64,000 bases of DNA from Acinetobacter silvestris (lineage in GTDB: Bacteria > Pseudomonadota > Gammaproteobacteria > Pseudomonadales > Moraxellaceae), in contig NZ_NEGB01000006.1 of the NCBI RefSeq assembly GCF_002135235.1, positions 142,614 to 206,613 on the forward strand, written 5' to 3'. How positions within the stretch are numbered: the first letter of the stretch is position 1; every line of letters starts with the position of its first letter. A program made the position numbers and the translations under genes. Under the pieces are notes generated by a model. It saw only the letters and a list, made by a program, of their open reading frames with translations, did no database searches and was not told the DNA's origin. Below are positions 38,065 to 46,762 of this stretch, in pieces.

Positions 38065-39348
38065 TTACCAGCTTAACGCACCACCAGTTTGATAGTCCGT
38101 TACGCGCGTTTCAAAGAAATTCTTCTCTTTACGCAAGTCCATCATTTCAGACATCCACTGGAATGGGTTATTTACACCAGAAAATTGTTCAGGCAAACCC
38201 AGTTGTGATAAACGACGGTTGGCAATGAACTTCAAGTATTCTTCCATCATGGCTGCATTCATACCCAATACACCGCGTGGCATGGTGTCACGTGCATATT
38301 CGATTTCAAGCATAGTGCCTTCAAGAATCATTTGAATAATTTCTTCTTGGAATTCAGTTGTCCAGAGGCTTGGGTTTTCGATTTTGATTTGGTTAATCAT
38401 ATCGATACCAAAGTTCAAATGCATCGATTCATCACGCAAGATGTATTGGAACTGCTCAGCAACACCATTCATCTTGTTGCGGCGACCCATACTGAGAATT
38501 TGACTGAAACCACAGTAGAAGAAGATCCCTTCAAGTACGCAATAGAATGCGATCAAGTTGCGTAGTAAAATTTGATCGTTTTCTGGTGTACCGGTTTGGA
38601 AAGTTGGATCACATAAAGATTGAGTGTATTTCAAGCCCCAAGCCGCTTTACGTGCAACTGAAGGTACTTCACGATACATGTTGAAAACTTCGCCTTCATC
38701 CATACCTAAAGATTCGATACAGTATTGGTAAGCATGCGTATGAATTGCTTCTTCAAATGCTTGACGCAAAATGTATTGACGACATTCAGGGTTGGTAATA
38801 TGACGATAAATCGCAAGAACCAAGTTGTTTGCAACCAATGAGTCGGCAGTCGAGAAGAAACCTAAAGAACGCATCACAATAGTACGTTCGTCTTCAGTTA
38901 AGCCATTTTCAGACTTCCAAAGCGCGATGTCGTGATTCATGTTCACTTCTTGTGGCATCCAGTGGTTTGCACAACCGTCTAGATATTTCTGCCAAGCCCA
39001 TTCGTATTTGAATGGCACAAGTTGATTCAAATCCGCACGACAGTTGATCATGGCTTTATCATCAACTTGAACACGCTGTGCACCCATTTCAAGCTCTTCT
39101 AAGCCTGGTGCAACGTCAAGCGTTTCTAAGGCTGCAGATGCTCTTGCCAATGAATCGGTTGAATATTCTGCGCGTTTTGAATGGGTTCTAGCGGGTTGTG
39201 CAGTTGCCACAGACGGCGCTGACTGCTGTGCATTAGATACCACTTGCGAATGAGTCGTTTTCTGCGGTTCGACGGGCGCAGACTGGTGAGCTTGTGCAGC
39301 TGGTTTCTGTTCATCATCTTCAAAATCGTCCCAACTCAGGATAGACAT
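38065..39348 (-). CDS. nrdB: Class Ia ribonucleotide reductase, beta subunit
   Basis: A 427-residue R2 subunit that carries the diiron-tyrosyl radical cofactor. The diiron ligands appear in [21 protein letters not shown], the [12 protein letters not shown] helix, and [12 protein letters not shown]. The N-terminal 90 residues are a Gln/Ala/Ser-rich extension not needed for catalysis. The C-terminal tail ([16 protein letters not shown]) is the docking peptide for NrdA. ATG 39348 ([13 protein letters not shown]) is preferred over an upstream ATG at 39387, since GAAGAGAG lies before it. Confidence 0.95.
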   Translation of the reverse strand: MSILSWDDFEDDEQKPAAQAHQSAPVEPQKTTHSQVVSNAQQSAPSVATAQPARTHSKRAEYSTDSLARASAALETLDVAPGLEELEMGAQRVQVDDKAMINCRADLNQLVPFKYEWAWQKYLDGCANHWMPQEVNMNHDIALWKSENGLTEDERTIVMRSLGFFSTADSLVANNLVLAIYRHITNPECRQYILRQAFEEAIHTHAYQYCIESLGMDEGEVFNMYREVPSVARKAAWGLKYTQSLCDPTFQTGTPENDQILLRNLIAFYCVLEGIFFYCGFSQILSMGRRNKMNGVAEQFQYILRDESMHLNFGIDMINQIKIENPSLWTTEFQEEIIQMILEGTMLEIEYARDTMPRGVLGMNAAMMEEYLKFIANRRLSQLGLPEQFSGVNNPFQWMSEMMDLRKEKNFFETRVTDYQTGGALSW

Positions 39349-39489
39349 ATCAATTCTCTCTTCGTTGTAAATATCTGTAGTCGACATCTCGCGGTCGAAG
39401 ATGCCACTATTGTACGCTTAATCTGTGTAAGCAAAATTAAGTTTTGCCGATCATGGCTCTGATCTTGTTCGATAGAGCAGATTCATACA

Positions 39490-39621
39490 CTACTTATTTT
39501 GCTTACTCTTTTGTTGTTTCCGAATGGCAATAAATGCATAAGCCATTGGAACATAAAAAATAAGAAAGGCTAAGATCAATGCGATCACACCAAGTTCATA
39601 ATTGTGACTTAAATGGAACAT
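39490..39621 (-). CDS. 43-residue membrane protein between nrdA and nrdB
   Basis: A short open frame, below the usual size cut-off: ATG at 39621, TAG at 39490-39492. It has a polar start (MFHLSHNYELG), one hydrophobic helix (about residues 10-33, with FLIFYVPMAYAFIAI), and a basic tail (RKQQKSKQNK), the profile of a single-pass inner-membrane peptide with its C-terminus inside. AGAGGCGAAG before the ATG gives a ribosome site. It lies in the nrdA-nrdB gap on the same strand. No family recognised; conservation at this place would settle it. Confidence 0.6.
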   Translation of the reverse strand: MFHLSHNYELGVIALILAFLIFYVPMAYAFIAIRKQQKSKQNK

Positions 39622-39657
39622 GATCTTCGCCTCTGTGACTTCTTGATTTTCTAATTT

Positions 39658-39686
39658 CTCAATCCTTCTTTAAAAGAAGGATTGAG
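39658..39686 (-). promoter_or_regulatory. 13-bp perfect hairpin directly after nrdA
   Basis: CTCAATCCTTCTT at 39658-39670 and AAGAAGGATTGAG at 39674-39686 form a perfect 13-bp stem with a TAA loop, nine bases past the nrdA stop. No T run follows it on the minus strand, so it is not a standard rho-independent terminator. It may be a 3'-end protector, processing site or partial stop between nrdA and nrdB. Confidence 0.6.
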
Positions 39687-39694
39687 GTACTAAA

Positions 39695-42526
39695 TTACTG
39701 ACAAGCTTCACAATCAGGGTTGTCAATTGAACATGCTAATGGCACTGGTGCAGCTTGAGCAAAGCCATCTTCTTCAGCAGTTGGAGCTTCAGGTGCGGTT
39801 TGTACCACTGGAGCGGCAACCACAGGTGCAGCAGCAGAAGTATTTTTAACTGCGTTCAATGCACCAGTATTAATGGTCGACTTTTCAGCAGAAGTTGCGC
39901 CTAATGCACGGAGGTAATACGTTGTTTTAAGACCACGTAACCACGCCATTTTATAGGTCATGTCCAATTTCTTACCATTTGCACCAGAGATGTAAAGGTT
40001 AAGCGATTGAGCTTGATCGATCCATTTTTGACGACGTGATGCAGCATCTACAATCCAACGTGTCTCAACCTCAAATGCAGTTGCAAAGATTGCTTTTAAC
40101 TCTTCAGGAATACGTGCAATTTTTTGCACAGAACCTTCGAAGTGTTTCAGATCATTCACCATGACTGAATCCCAAAGACCGCGATCTTTTAACGCACGTA
40201 CTAAGTACGGGTTGATCACTGTGAATTCACCAGAAAGGTTAGATTTCACATACAGATTTTGGAAAGTTGGTTCAATAGATTGTGAAACGCCACAAATGTT
40301 CGAAATGGTTGCTGTTGGAGCAATTGCCATTACGTTAGAGTTGCGCATACCATCTTTTTGAACTTTATTACGTAACGTATCCCAGTCTAAACGCTGTGTA
40401 CGATCAACTTCAAACATACGTTCAGGACGTGTTTTTGCAACTAAATCTAAAGAATCGATTGGTAGGATACCTTGATCCCACAATGAACCTTTGAATGTTT
40501 CATACGTACCGCGTTCAACAGCCAAGTCACTTGAAGTGCTGATAGCATAGTAACTAATCACTTCCATTGACTCATCTGCAAATTCAACTGCAGCATCAGA
40601 ACCATAAGCCAAGTTCATTTCATATAGTGCATCTTGGAAGCCCATGATACCCATACCCACTGGGCGGTGTTTCATGTTTGAAGTGCGTGCTTGAGGAACA
40701 GCGTAGTAGTTAATGTCAATAACGTTATCGAGCATACGAACTGCAGTTTTAACAGTGCGTGCAAGTTTCTCGCGGTCTAATACACCGCCTTTCACGTGCT
40801 CTACCATGTTGATTGAACCTAAGTTACACACGGCAATTTCATCTTGATTGGTATTGAGTGTGATTTCAGTACACAAGTTTGATGAATGCACGACACCAAC
40901 GTGTTGCTGTGGTGAACGTAAGTTACAAACGTCTTTGAATGTGATCCACGGGTGACCTGTTTCAAATAACATAGATAACATTTTACGCCACAAATCTTTT
41001 GCACGAATGACTTTGTGCAACATATTTGTTTCTTTAGCAATGCCTTCGTAATGCGCATAACGTGCAGCGAATTCAAGGCCTGTTAAATCATGTAGATCAG
41101 GTGTTTCAGATGGTGTGAATAGCGTCCATTCAGCATCTTCAAACACACGTTGCATGAACAAATCTGGAACCCAGTTCGCAGTATTCATGTCATGGGTACG
41201 ACGACGATCGTCACCAGTGTTTTTACGAAGCTCTAGGAATTCTTCAATATCCAAGTGCCAAGTTTCAAGGTAAGCACACACCGCACCTTTACGTTTACCA
41301 CCTTGATTGACTGCAACAGCCGTATCATTGGCAACTTTAAGGAAGGGAACCACACCTTGAGATTTACCATTGGTGCCTTTGATGTACGAGTTTAAGGCAC
41401 GTACAGGTGTCCAGTCATTGCCTAAGCCGCCTGCCCATTTAGACAGCATCGCGTTGTCACGCATTGCGCCATAAATGTCATATAGGTCATCGCCAATAGT
41501 GGTGAGATAACAACTTGATAACTGTGGACGAAGCGTCCCTGAGTTAAATAGGGTTGGCGTAGAAGCCATGTAATCGAAGCTAGAAAGTAAGTTATAAAAC
41601 TCAATTGCACGATCTTCACGGTTTTCTTCGTTAATACTCAAACCCATTGATACACGCATAAAGAACAATTGTGGTAGTTCAAAACGGACGTCATTCGAAT
41701 GGATGAAGTAACGATCAAATAAAGTTTGTAGACCTAAATAGGTAAATTGGTTTGAGCGTTCAGGTTTGATCGCTGCTGCCAATTTAGCCAAGTCAAAGTT
41801 AAGTAGTTCTGGTGAAAGAAGGTCTAACTCGATCCCTTTCTTTAAGAAGGTTTCTAAAGCTTCACCTTCAGCAGTATCGGTTGCTAAACCTAAGAATTTT
41901 AAACCTGTCGCAACTAAGTCATCACGTAGTAAACGAGCAGTGACATAAGTGTAGTTTGGTTCTTGTTCAATACGGGTACGGGTTGCCATTAACATCGTAG
42001 TTGAGATGTCAGACTGCTTCACGCCGTTATATAAGTTTTTTACCGTTTCATCGATAATGGCTTGAACATTAATTCCTTCTAAGCCAGCACTTGCTTTTTC
42101 AATGGTTGCTTGTAAGCGGCTTAAATCCAGAGGCTGAAGCTGACCGTTCAGATCTGTAATTTGCAAGGTTGGGTGATGATGAGCACCTGTTTGTTTACGT
42201 GCATCTGCGCGCTGTTCGCGGTAGATCACATAAGAGCGCGCTACTTTTTGCTCGCCTGTACGCATAAGCGCCAATTCAACTTGGTCTTGAACTTCTTCAA
42301 TATGAATGGTACCGCCAGAAGGTAAACGACGGCTAAACGTATTCATAACCATTTCTGTTAATTGTGTAATACGGTCATGAATGCGGCTTGAATCCGCGCT
42401 TTGTTGACCTTCAACAGCCAAGAAAGCTTTACCAATTGCTACAGAAATTTTATCTGCATCAAAAGCGGCAACATCGCCAGTGCGTTTAATCACTTGCAGT
42501 TGACCAGGGGTTGTAATTACGCTCAT
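39695..42526 (-). CDS. nrdA: Class Ia ribonucleotide reductase, alpha subunit with two ATP-cones
   Basis: A 943-residue R1 subunit that reduces ribonucleoside diphosphates to deoxy forms. Two ATP-cone domains occur in series at the N-terminus (about 10-105 and 118-212). The second begins at ITDLNGQLQPLDLSRLQATI. The catalytic barrel has FNSGTLRPQLSSCYL, the substrate-loop SNLCTEITLNTN, and the C-terminal redox cysteines CSIDNPDCEACQ. Two cones are known in Pseudomonas aeruginosa NrdA. An Ala/Pro-rich linker (about 900-920) precedes the tail. A pair of NrdR boxes lies upstream. Confidence 0.96.
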   Translation of the reverse strand: MSVITTPGQLQVIKRTGDVAAFDADKISVAIGKAFLAVEGQQSADSSRIHDRITQLTEMVMNTFSRRLPSGGTIHIEEVQDQVELALMRTGEQKVARSYVIYREQRADARKQTGAHHHPTLQITDLNGQLQPLDLSRLQATIEKASAGLEGINVQAIIDETVKNLYNGVKQSDISTTMLMATRTRIEQEPNYTYVTARLLRDDLVATGLKFLGLATDTAEGEALETFLKKGIELDLLSPELLNFDLAKLAAAIKPERSNQFTYLGLQTLFDRYFIHSNDVRFELPQLFFMRVSMGLSINEENREDRAIEFYNLLSSFDYMASTPTLFNSGTLRPQLSSCYLTTIGDDLYDIYGAMRDNAMLSKWAGGLGNDWTPVRALNSYIKGTNGKSQGVVPFLKVANDTAVAVNQGGKRKGAVCAYLETWHLDIEEFLELRKNTGDDRRRTHDMNTANWVPDLFMQRVFEDAEWTLFTPSETPDLHDLTGLEFAARYAHYEGIAKETNMLHKVIRAKDLWRKMLSMLFETGHPWITFKDVCNLRSPQQHVGVVHSSNLCTEITLNTNQDEIAVCNLGSINMVEHVKGGVLDREKLARTVKTAVRMLDNVIDINYYAVPQARTSNMKHRPVGMGIMGFQDALYEMNLAYGSDAAVEFADESMEVISYYAISTSSDLAVERGTYETFKGSLWDQGILPIDSLDLVAKTRPERMFEVDRTQRLDWDTLRNKVQKDGMRNSNVMAIAPTATISNICGVSQSIEPTFQNLYVKSNLSGEFTVINPYLVRALKDRGLWDSVMVNDLKHFEGSVQKIARIPEELKAIFATAFEVETRWIVDAASRRQKWIDQAQSLNLYISGANGKKLDMTYKMAWLRGLKTTYYLRALGATSAEKSTINTGALNAVKNTSAAAPVVAAPVVQTAPEAPTAEEDGFAQAAPVPLACSIDNPDCEACQ

Positions 42527-42622
42527 TGTCAGCTATAGCTCCATTGTCATCATTATTATGTTTATGGACCGTTTGAATCGGACAAAACTGAACATTAGTT
42601 AGGTCACGATATTTGAGGTTAA

Positions 42623-42670
42623 ACACAAGACTTAGTGGTTTAATTGAAATTAGGACACAAGATACGGTAA
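42623..42670. promoter_or_regulatory. Candidate NrdR-box pair upstream of nrdA
   Basis: Two 16-base sites resemble the NrdR consensus acaCwAtATaTwGtgt: one at 42623-42638 (ACACAAGACTTAGTGG, 12 of 16) and one at 42655-42670 (ACACAAGATACGGTAA, 11 of 16). Their starts are 32 bases apart, the three-turn spacing typical of NrdR pairs. They lie about 100-140 bases before the nrdA start. Matching was by eye. Confidence 0.55.
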
Positions 42671-42829
42671 TTTTTAGGGGAGATCAATATTGACATTTTG
42701 ATAATTTTTTTTCCCTAAACGCTAGAGTTTCTCGCGTCATTTTTTCCATGAAAAATTGTTTTTGTTATATGTCTTATTAGACAAGGGTATAGCATAGCAA
42801 AGACTGCTCAGAGTGCTTATAGATAACTA

Positions 42830-42838
42830 TGTGGATAA
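42830..42838 (-). promoter_or_regulatory. Perfect DnaA box upstream of nrdA
   Basis: TGTGGATAA here is the exact complement of TTATCCACA. It lies about 300 bases before nrdA in the gap shared with bfmR. DnaA control of nrdAB is known in E. coli; here it is a suggestion from one 9-base match. Confidence 0.4.
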
Positions 42839-43025
42839 CTTTGAATTCGATATATGAATAGACAGAATATGATCAATGAAACATTTTGTTTAAAAATTAC
42901 CCAAGATTTTGAAGTGTTCTTTAAAGCTTAAACTGAAGCTTTGCTTAAAAAAGTGATGATAATTCGATAAATAGTAAAAATATAACAAATTGCTACTGTC
43001 ATGTATCAGTTTGGTGAATGAGGTC

Positions 43026-43053
43026 TTGTTTACAATGTAAACGTGTGTATATT
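43026..43053 (+). promoter_or_regulatory. Candidate bfmR promoter overlapped by a palindrome
   Basis: TTGTTT (43026-43031) and TATATT (43048-43053) are 16 bases apart. The perfect inverted repeat GTTTAC-AAT-GTAAAC at 43028-43042 overlaps the -35 and spacer. This layout fits repression by a bound dimer, possibly BfmR itself; the identity of the binder is inferred. Confidence 0.42.
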
Positions 43054-43121
43054 GCAAAATATAGTGTATTGAATCTGCGAGATTTGTACGCAGACATCGA
43101 ATTAAGTACAGGGGCAAGTAT

Positions 43122-43838
43122 ATGAGCCAAGAAGAAAAGTTACCAAAAATTTTAATCGTTGAAGATGACGAACGTCTTGCTCGTTTAACTCAAGAATATT
43201 TGATTCGTAATGGCCTAGAGGTTGGGGTTGAGCCGGATGGTAATCGCGCTATTCGTCGTATTATTGCTGAGCAACCGGACTTAGTTGTGCTCGATGTGAT
43301 GTTGCCTGGTGCTGATGGTTTAACCGTTTGTCGCGAAGTTCGACCACATTATCATCAACCGATTTTGATGTTGACGGCACGTACGGAAGATATGGATCAA
43401 GTTCTTGGTTTAGAAATGGGCGCTGATGACTATGTCGCGAAACCAGTTCAACCACGCGTATTGCTAGCACGTATTCGTGCATTATTACGTCGTACTGATA
43501 AAGTACCGGAAGATGAAGTTGCTCAACGGATCGAATTTGATGATTTAGTTATCGATAATGGTGGTCGTTCAGTTACTTTACATGGTGAGTTGGTTGACTT
43601 CACTAGTGCTGAGTATGATTTATTGTGGTTGTTGGCATCAAATGCGGGTCGTATTTTATCGCGCGAAGATATTTTTGAACGTTTACGTGGTATTGAGTAC
43701 GATGGTCAAGATCGATCTATCGATGTGCGTATTTCTCGTATTCGTCCAAAAATTGGGGATGATCCTGAAAATCCAAAACGTATTAAGACAGTGCGTAGTA
43801 AAGGTTATTTATTTGTTAAGGAAACCAATGGTTTATAA
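43122..43838 (+). CDS. bfmR: Response regulator BfmR
   Basis: A 238-residue OmpR-family regulator. The receiver domain (about 9-120) has the acidic pair in VEDDERLA, the phosphorylated Asp58 in LVVLDVMLPG, and the conserved lysine in YVAKPVQP. The C-terminal winged helix (about 135-232) has GELVDFTSAEYDLLWLLASN and SIDVRISRIRPK. In Acinetobacter baumannii BfmR governs biofilm, capsule, csu pili and stress survival. AGGGGC before ATG 43122 supplies the ribosome site. bfmS follows after 46 bases. Confidence 0.95.
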   Translation: MSQEEKLPKILIVEDDERLARLTQEYLIRNGLEVGVEPDGNRAIRRIIAEQPDLVVLDVMLPGADGLTVCREVRPHYHQPILMLTARTEDMDQVLGLEMGADDYVAKPVQPRVLLARIRALLRRTDKVPEDEVAQRIEFDDLVIDNGGRSVTLHGELVDFTSAEYDLLWLLASNAGRILSREDIFERLRGIEYDGQDRSIDVRISRIRPKIGDDPENPKRIKTVRSKGYLFVKETNGL

Positions 43839-43884
43839 TTGATTTTATCGATTAATTTTAATCCCTCCTTAAAGGATCAGTTGC

Positions 43885-45510
43885 GTGTCAAAACACAGTA
43901 TATTCTTGCGTATTTATGCAGGTCTTGTGATTCTTGTATGTTTGGTGGCGATATTTGGATTTTTATTGGTCCAAATTATCAATTATCAACGTGCGCAAGA
44001 ATATCGTGAATCGTTGACGGATGGAATTTCCTTTGTCATTAGTGAAGGTGTGGCAAGACAAAAGACTGAACAGCAAAGAATAGATTGGATATCGGATGCT
44101 TCCGATTTGTTGGAGCTTCCGATTTACTATTTGGATGCGAAAAAAATAGATTTATCTCGAACTGAAGAGAAACGCATAGAAAATCAACAAGCAGTCGTGC
44201 GCTATGATGCAGAAAAAGAAATCGCATATTTAGTGATCGGGGTAAAGAACGACCCGAAACATTTTCTTTATATCAAAGTAGATAGCCTTGGTGAGCGCCA
44301 GATGAAGGCGTTACCGATCTTTATCTTAGATTATCTCGTGTATTACCCTGGGCAAGAACAAGAATATATTGAGGAAATTCAAAAACATTTTTCCTATAAG
44401 ATCGGTATTCAAAAAATTGCAGACATCAATCTTGACTCTGAGCAAGTGGGCCGCTTAAGGGCTGATCAAAGTGTCATTTTATACCGAGATAGTGCTACTG
44501 TAAGAGGAACAACGATTTCGATTATCAGCCCAATGCCGAACCAGTCTGGTTCTGTATTGGTGATTGGGCCCGTTCCCATGTTTAATTGGATGCCTTTTAA
44601 ATTGGCGGCGGGGATTACGCTGCTCAGTATGTTTTTATTGAGTCTCGGGGTATATGGTTTAATTGTGCCGATTCAGCGTAAATTACGCCAAGTCAATGAT
44701 GCTTTGAATGTAATGAAAACAGGCGATATGTCGATTCGTGTTCCTGTGGAAGGGCATGATGAAATGGCCAGTTTAGCGACCAGCTATAATAATATGTCGG
44801 ATCATATTCAGCGTTTAATTGAATCACAACGTGAGTTAATGCGCGCGGTATCGCATGAATTGCGCACACCAGTTGCTCGGATTCGTTTTGCAATGGAAAT
44901 GCTTGCAGATGAAGATGAATATGAATATCGCATGCAACAAGTGGAAATGATTGATAAAGATATTGAAGCATTGAATACCTTGATTGATGAAATCATGACC
45001 TATGCCAAGTTGGAGCAGGGTACTCCTTCTTTAGATTTTGAAAAAATTGTTTTGGTGGATGTGCTAGAGCAGGTTGCTGTAGAAACTGAGGCGTTAAAAA
45101 CACAAAAAGATATTCGACTTGATCCATTATCTTCGGATATTCGAGTTGATGCAGAAAGACGTTATCTTCATCGTGTTGTACAGAATTTGGTTGGAAATGC
45201 AATTCGATACTGTGACAATCAAGTGGTCATTAGTGGTGGTATCGATAAGATCACGAGAATGGCTTTTGTGTGTGTTGAAGATGATGGGCCAGGAATTCCA
45301 GAGGAAGACCGTAAACGTATTTTTGAAGCCTTTGCACGTTTGGATGATAGTCGTACCCGAGCATCAGGAGGGTACGGTTTAGGTTTATCTATTGTGAGTC
45401 GAATCGCATATTGGTTTGGTGGCACGATCGCGGTAGATCAAAGCCCTGATTTGGGTGGTGCGAGATTTACCATGTCATGGCCAGCGCGAAGATTTAAAAA
45501 GAAAAAATAA
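43885..45510 (+). CDS. bfmS: Sensor histidine kinase BfmS
   Basis: A 541-residue inner-membrane sensor. Helices at about 8-30 and 235-260 flank a periplasmic sensing region of about 200 residues. A HAMP linker follows (about 258-312). The phospho-accepting histidine is His324 in AVSHELRTPVARI. The ATPase domain has NLVGNAIRYC, DDGPGIPEEDR and GGYGLGLSIV. The GTG start has AGGA eight bases upstream. It is the cognate kinase and phosphatase of BfmR. A terminator follows. Confidence 0.94.
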   Translation: MSKHSIFLRIYAGLVILVCLVAIFGFLLVQIINYQRAQEYRESLTDGISFVISEGVARQKTEQQRIDWISDASDLLELPIYYLDAKKIDLSRTEEKRIENQQAVVRYDAEKEIAYLVIGVKNDPKHFLYIKVDSLGERQMKALPIFILDYLVYYPGQEQEYIEEIQKHFSYKIGIQKIADINLDSEQVGRLRADQSVILYRDSATVRGTTISIISPMPNQSGSVLVIGPVPMFNWMPFKLAAGITLLSMFLLSLGVYGLIVPIQRKLRQVNDALNVMKTGDMSIRVPVEGHDEMASLATSYNNMSDHIQRLIESQRELMRAVSHELRTPVARIRFAMEMLADEDEYEYRMQQVEMIDKDIEALNTLIDEIMTYAKLEQGTPSLDFEKIVLVDVLEQVAVETEALKTQKDIRLDPLSSDIRVDAERRYLHRVVQNLVGNAIRYCDNQVVISGGIDKITRMAFVCVEDDGPGIPEEDRKRIFEAFARLDDSRTRASGGYGLGLSIVSRIAYWFGGTIAVDQSPDLGGARFTMSWPARRFKKKK

Positions 45511-45524
45511 TGTAGATATGTGTG

Positions 45525-45556
45525 TAAAAAATGCGCCTGTAGGCGCATTTTTTTGA
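45525..45556 (+). terminator. Rho-independent terminator after bfmS
   Basis: AAAAAATGCGCC and GGCGCATTTTTT pair around TGTA. Confidence 0.88.
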
Positions 45557-45583
45557 TGATATCATCGGTTTATAGTTTTTAAA

Positions 45584-45940
45584 TTACTGGTAAGTCGTCG
45601 CATCTGGTTCAATGATGGGTTTGCCATCTTGTAAGGCATGTAATGCATCCTGATTAAAATCAATCAATAAGCTATTTTTCTCAGCATCAATTTTATAAGC
45701 ATGAATAATTTTTTGATCTCCTTTAAGTGTATCTACTGAATATATATCAGCAATATTTAAGATCCCCTCCAAATTTGTTGTAGTTGCAGCAAGATCGTGG
45801 CGGAAAATTTCATAAATATCACGGAGATCAAATATTGCATTTGATGCATCTGGATGTTTTTTGATATACCCTTCAATATGACGAATTAGTAATTGAGCAA
45901 ATAAAAAATAATTGGGTTTATGCGAATAATTTAGATTCAT
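45584..45940 (-). CDS. Hypothetical cytosolic protein
   Basis: A 118-residue protein (from ATG 45940). AAAGGAGC lies just before that ATG, so I reject the longer start at 45976. It is mixed helical with YFLFAQLLIRHIEGYIKKHPD and an acidic DLRDIYEIFRHDLAATTTNLEGI, and ends LIDFNQDALHALQDGKPI. No membrane segment, signal peptide or family that I know. It converges on bfmS and is closed off by that gene's terminator. It is well formed, with its own candidate promoter. Confidence 0.65.
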   Translation of the reverse strand: MNLNYSHKPNYFLFAQLLIRHIEGYIKKHPDASNAIFDLRDIYEIFRHDLAATTTNLEGILNIADIYSVDTLKGDQKIIHAYKIDAEKNSLLIDFNQDALHALQDGKPIIEPDATTYQ

Positions 45941-46762
45941 GTGTTTTGCTCCTTTATTATTGTAATTAGCATACACAGGAAACCAATCGCTATTGTATAA
46001 AGTTGATTAATGCTTGTTATTAAATTGAAAATTTAATAAAAATAATGCAGATTGATAAAATATTGACTCTATTTAATATTACTTTGGTAAGAGATAAGAT
46101 CTAAAGGATTGCGTGAAAGATTTTATATAAGCCATGGTGATGATAAAAAACTTAAATAGATGAATACTGCGTTTGGTGGTGCAAAGGTAGGTAAAAAGTA
46201 GGCTTAATCTAAAAGGGGTAAAGCAAAAGCTTGGATTTGGAGGGGAATCATTAGGGTTTGATAATTTTATGTAAAAATAGTGACTAATTTGATATTTATG
46301 TGATAAAAAATATCATTGATCGATAATTTTTTAAAAAAATAGAGTTCTTGTTTTTAAGGATGTAACAAAATATTTCATGAGCTTTAAATACCGAATTAAG
46401 TCTGAAATAAAAAAATTAAACTCTATTTTAGTATATTAGTAATAATATTATTGAAAAATATGAAAATTAAGTTGCTGATTTGTTTTCTAAATTATAAGTA
46501 TTAAAGCTGTTGTTCGAAAAAAATAATCATTAAAGGTGAGTGGATTTAATAAAACGATTAAGGCTTGTTGTATTCCGTTAAATCGAGCTAAATGACGAAG
46601 TTTGTATAAAAAATCATCCAAAAGACTTAGGCTTATAAGCTAGCAAGGTAAATCATAAATCAGGTACAATTGATCGGATTTATTTTGTGTTTGGCATGAG
46701 TACTCAGCCAATGCATACATTCTTTCTTTGTTAATAATAGGCCTGCCAGGAGTTATCCCCGC
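45941..46762. other. Long gene-free AT-rich region upstream of nuoA
   Basis: This 822-base region has no open frame of useful size on either strand and no repeat that I can define. The left end holds the promoter of the gene at 45584. Near the right end, TACAAT at 46665-46670 could be a nuo -10 but has a poor -35. The rest is A/T-rich with no visible coding periodicity, so it may be the decayed remains of a gene or a long nuo control region. Confidence 0.45.
45992..46020 (-). promoter_or_regulatory. Candidate promoter of the hypothetical gene at 45584
   Basis: On the minus strand, -35 ATAACA (46015-46020) and -10 TACAAT (45992-45997) are separated by 17 bases. The start would fall near 45985, leaving a 45-base leader that contains GGAG. 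Confidence 0.4.

Larger units (their letters stand above)
42527..43121. other. Divergent control region between nrdA and bfmR
   Basis: This 595-base region has no gene that I support; a short antisense frame near 42890-43117 has no ribosome site. It holds the NrdR-box pair, the DnaA box, a palindrome at 43028-43042 and the promoters of both flanking genes. Confidence 0.6.

Noticed and set aside
42890..43117. Minus-strand 75-codon frame between nrdA and bfmR
   Set aside because: Low-complexity F/Y/S/H-rich translation, no ribosome site, and overlaps the bfmR promoter and palindrome.
46642..46670. nuo promoter at TACAAT
   Set aside because: The -10 is fair, but the matching -35 at 17 or 18 bases is poor (AGCAAG or TAGCAA), so I do not list it as a feature.
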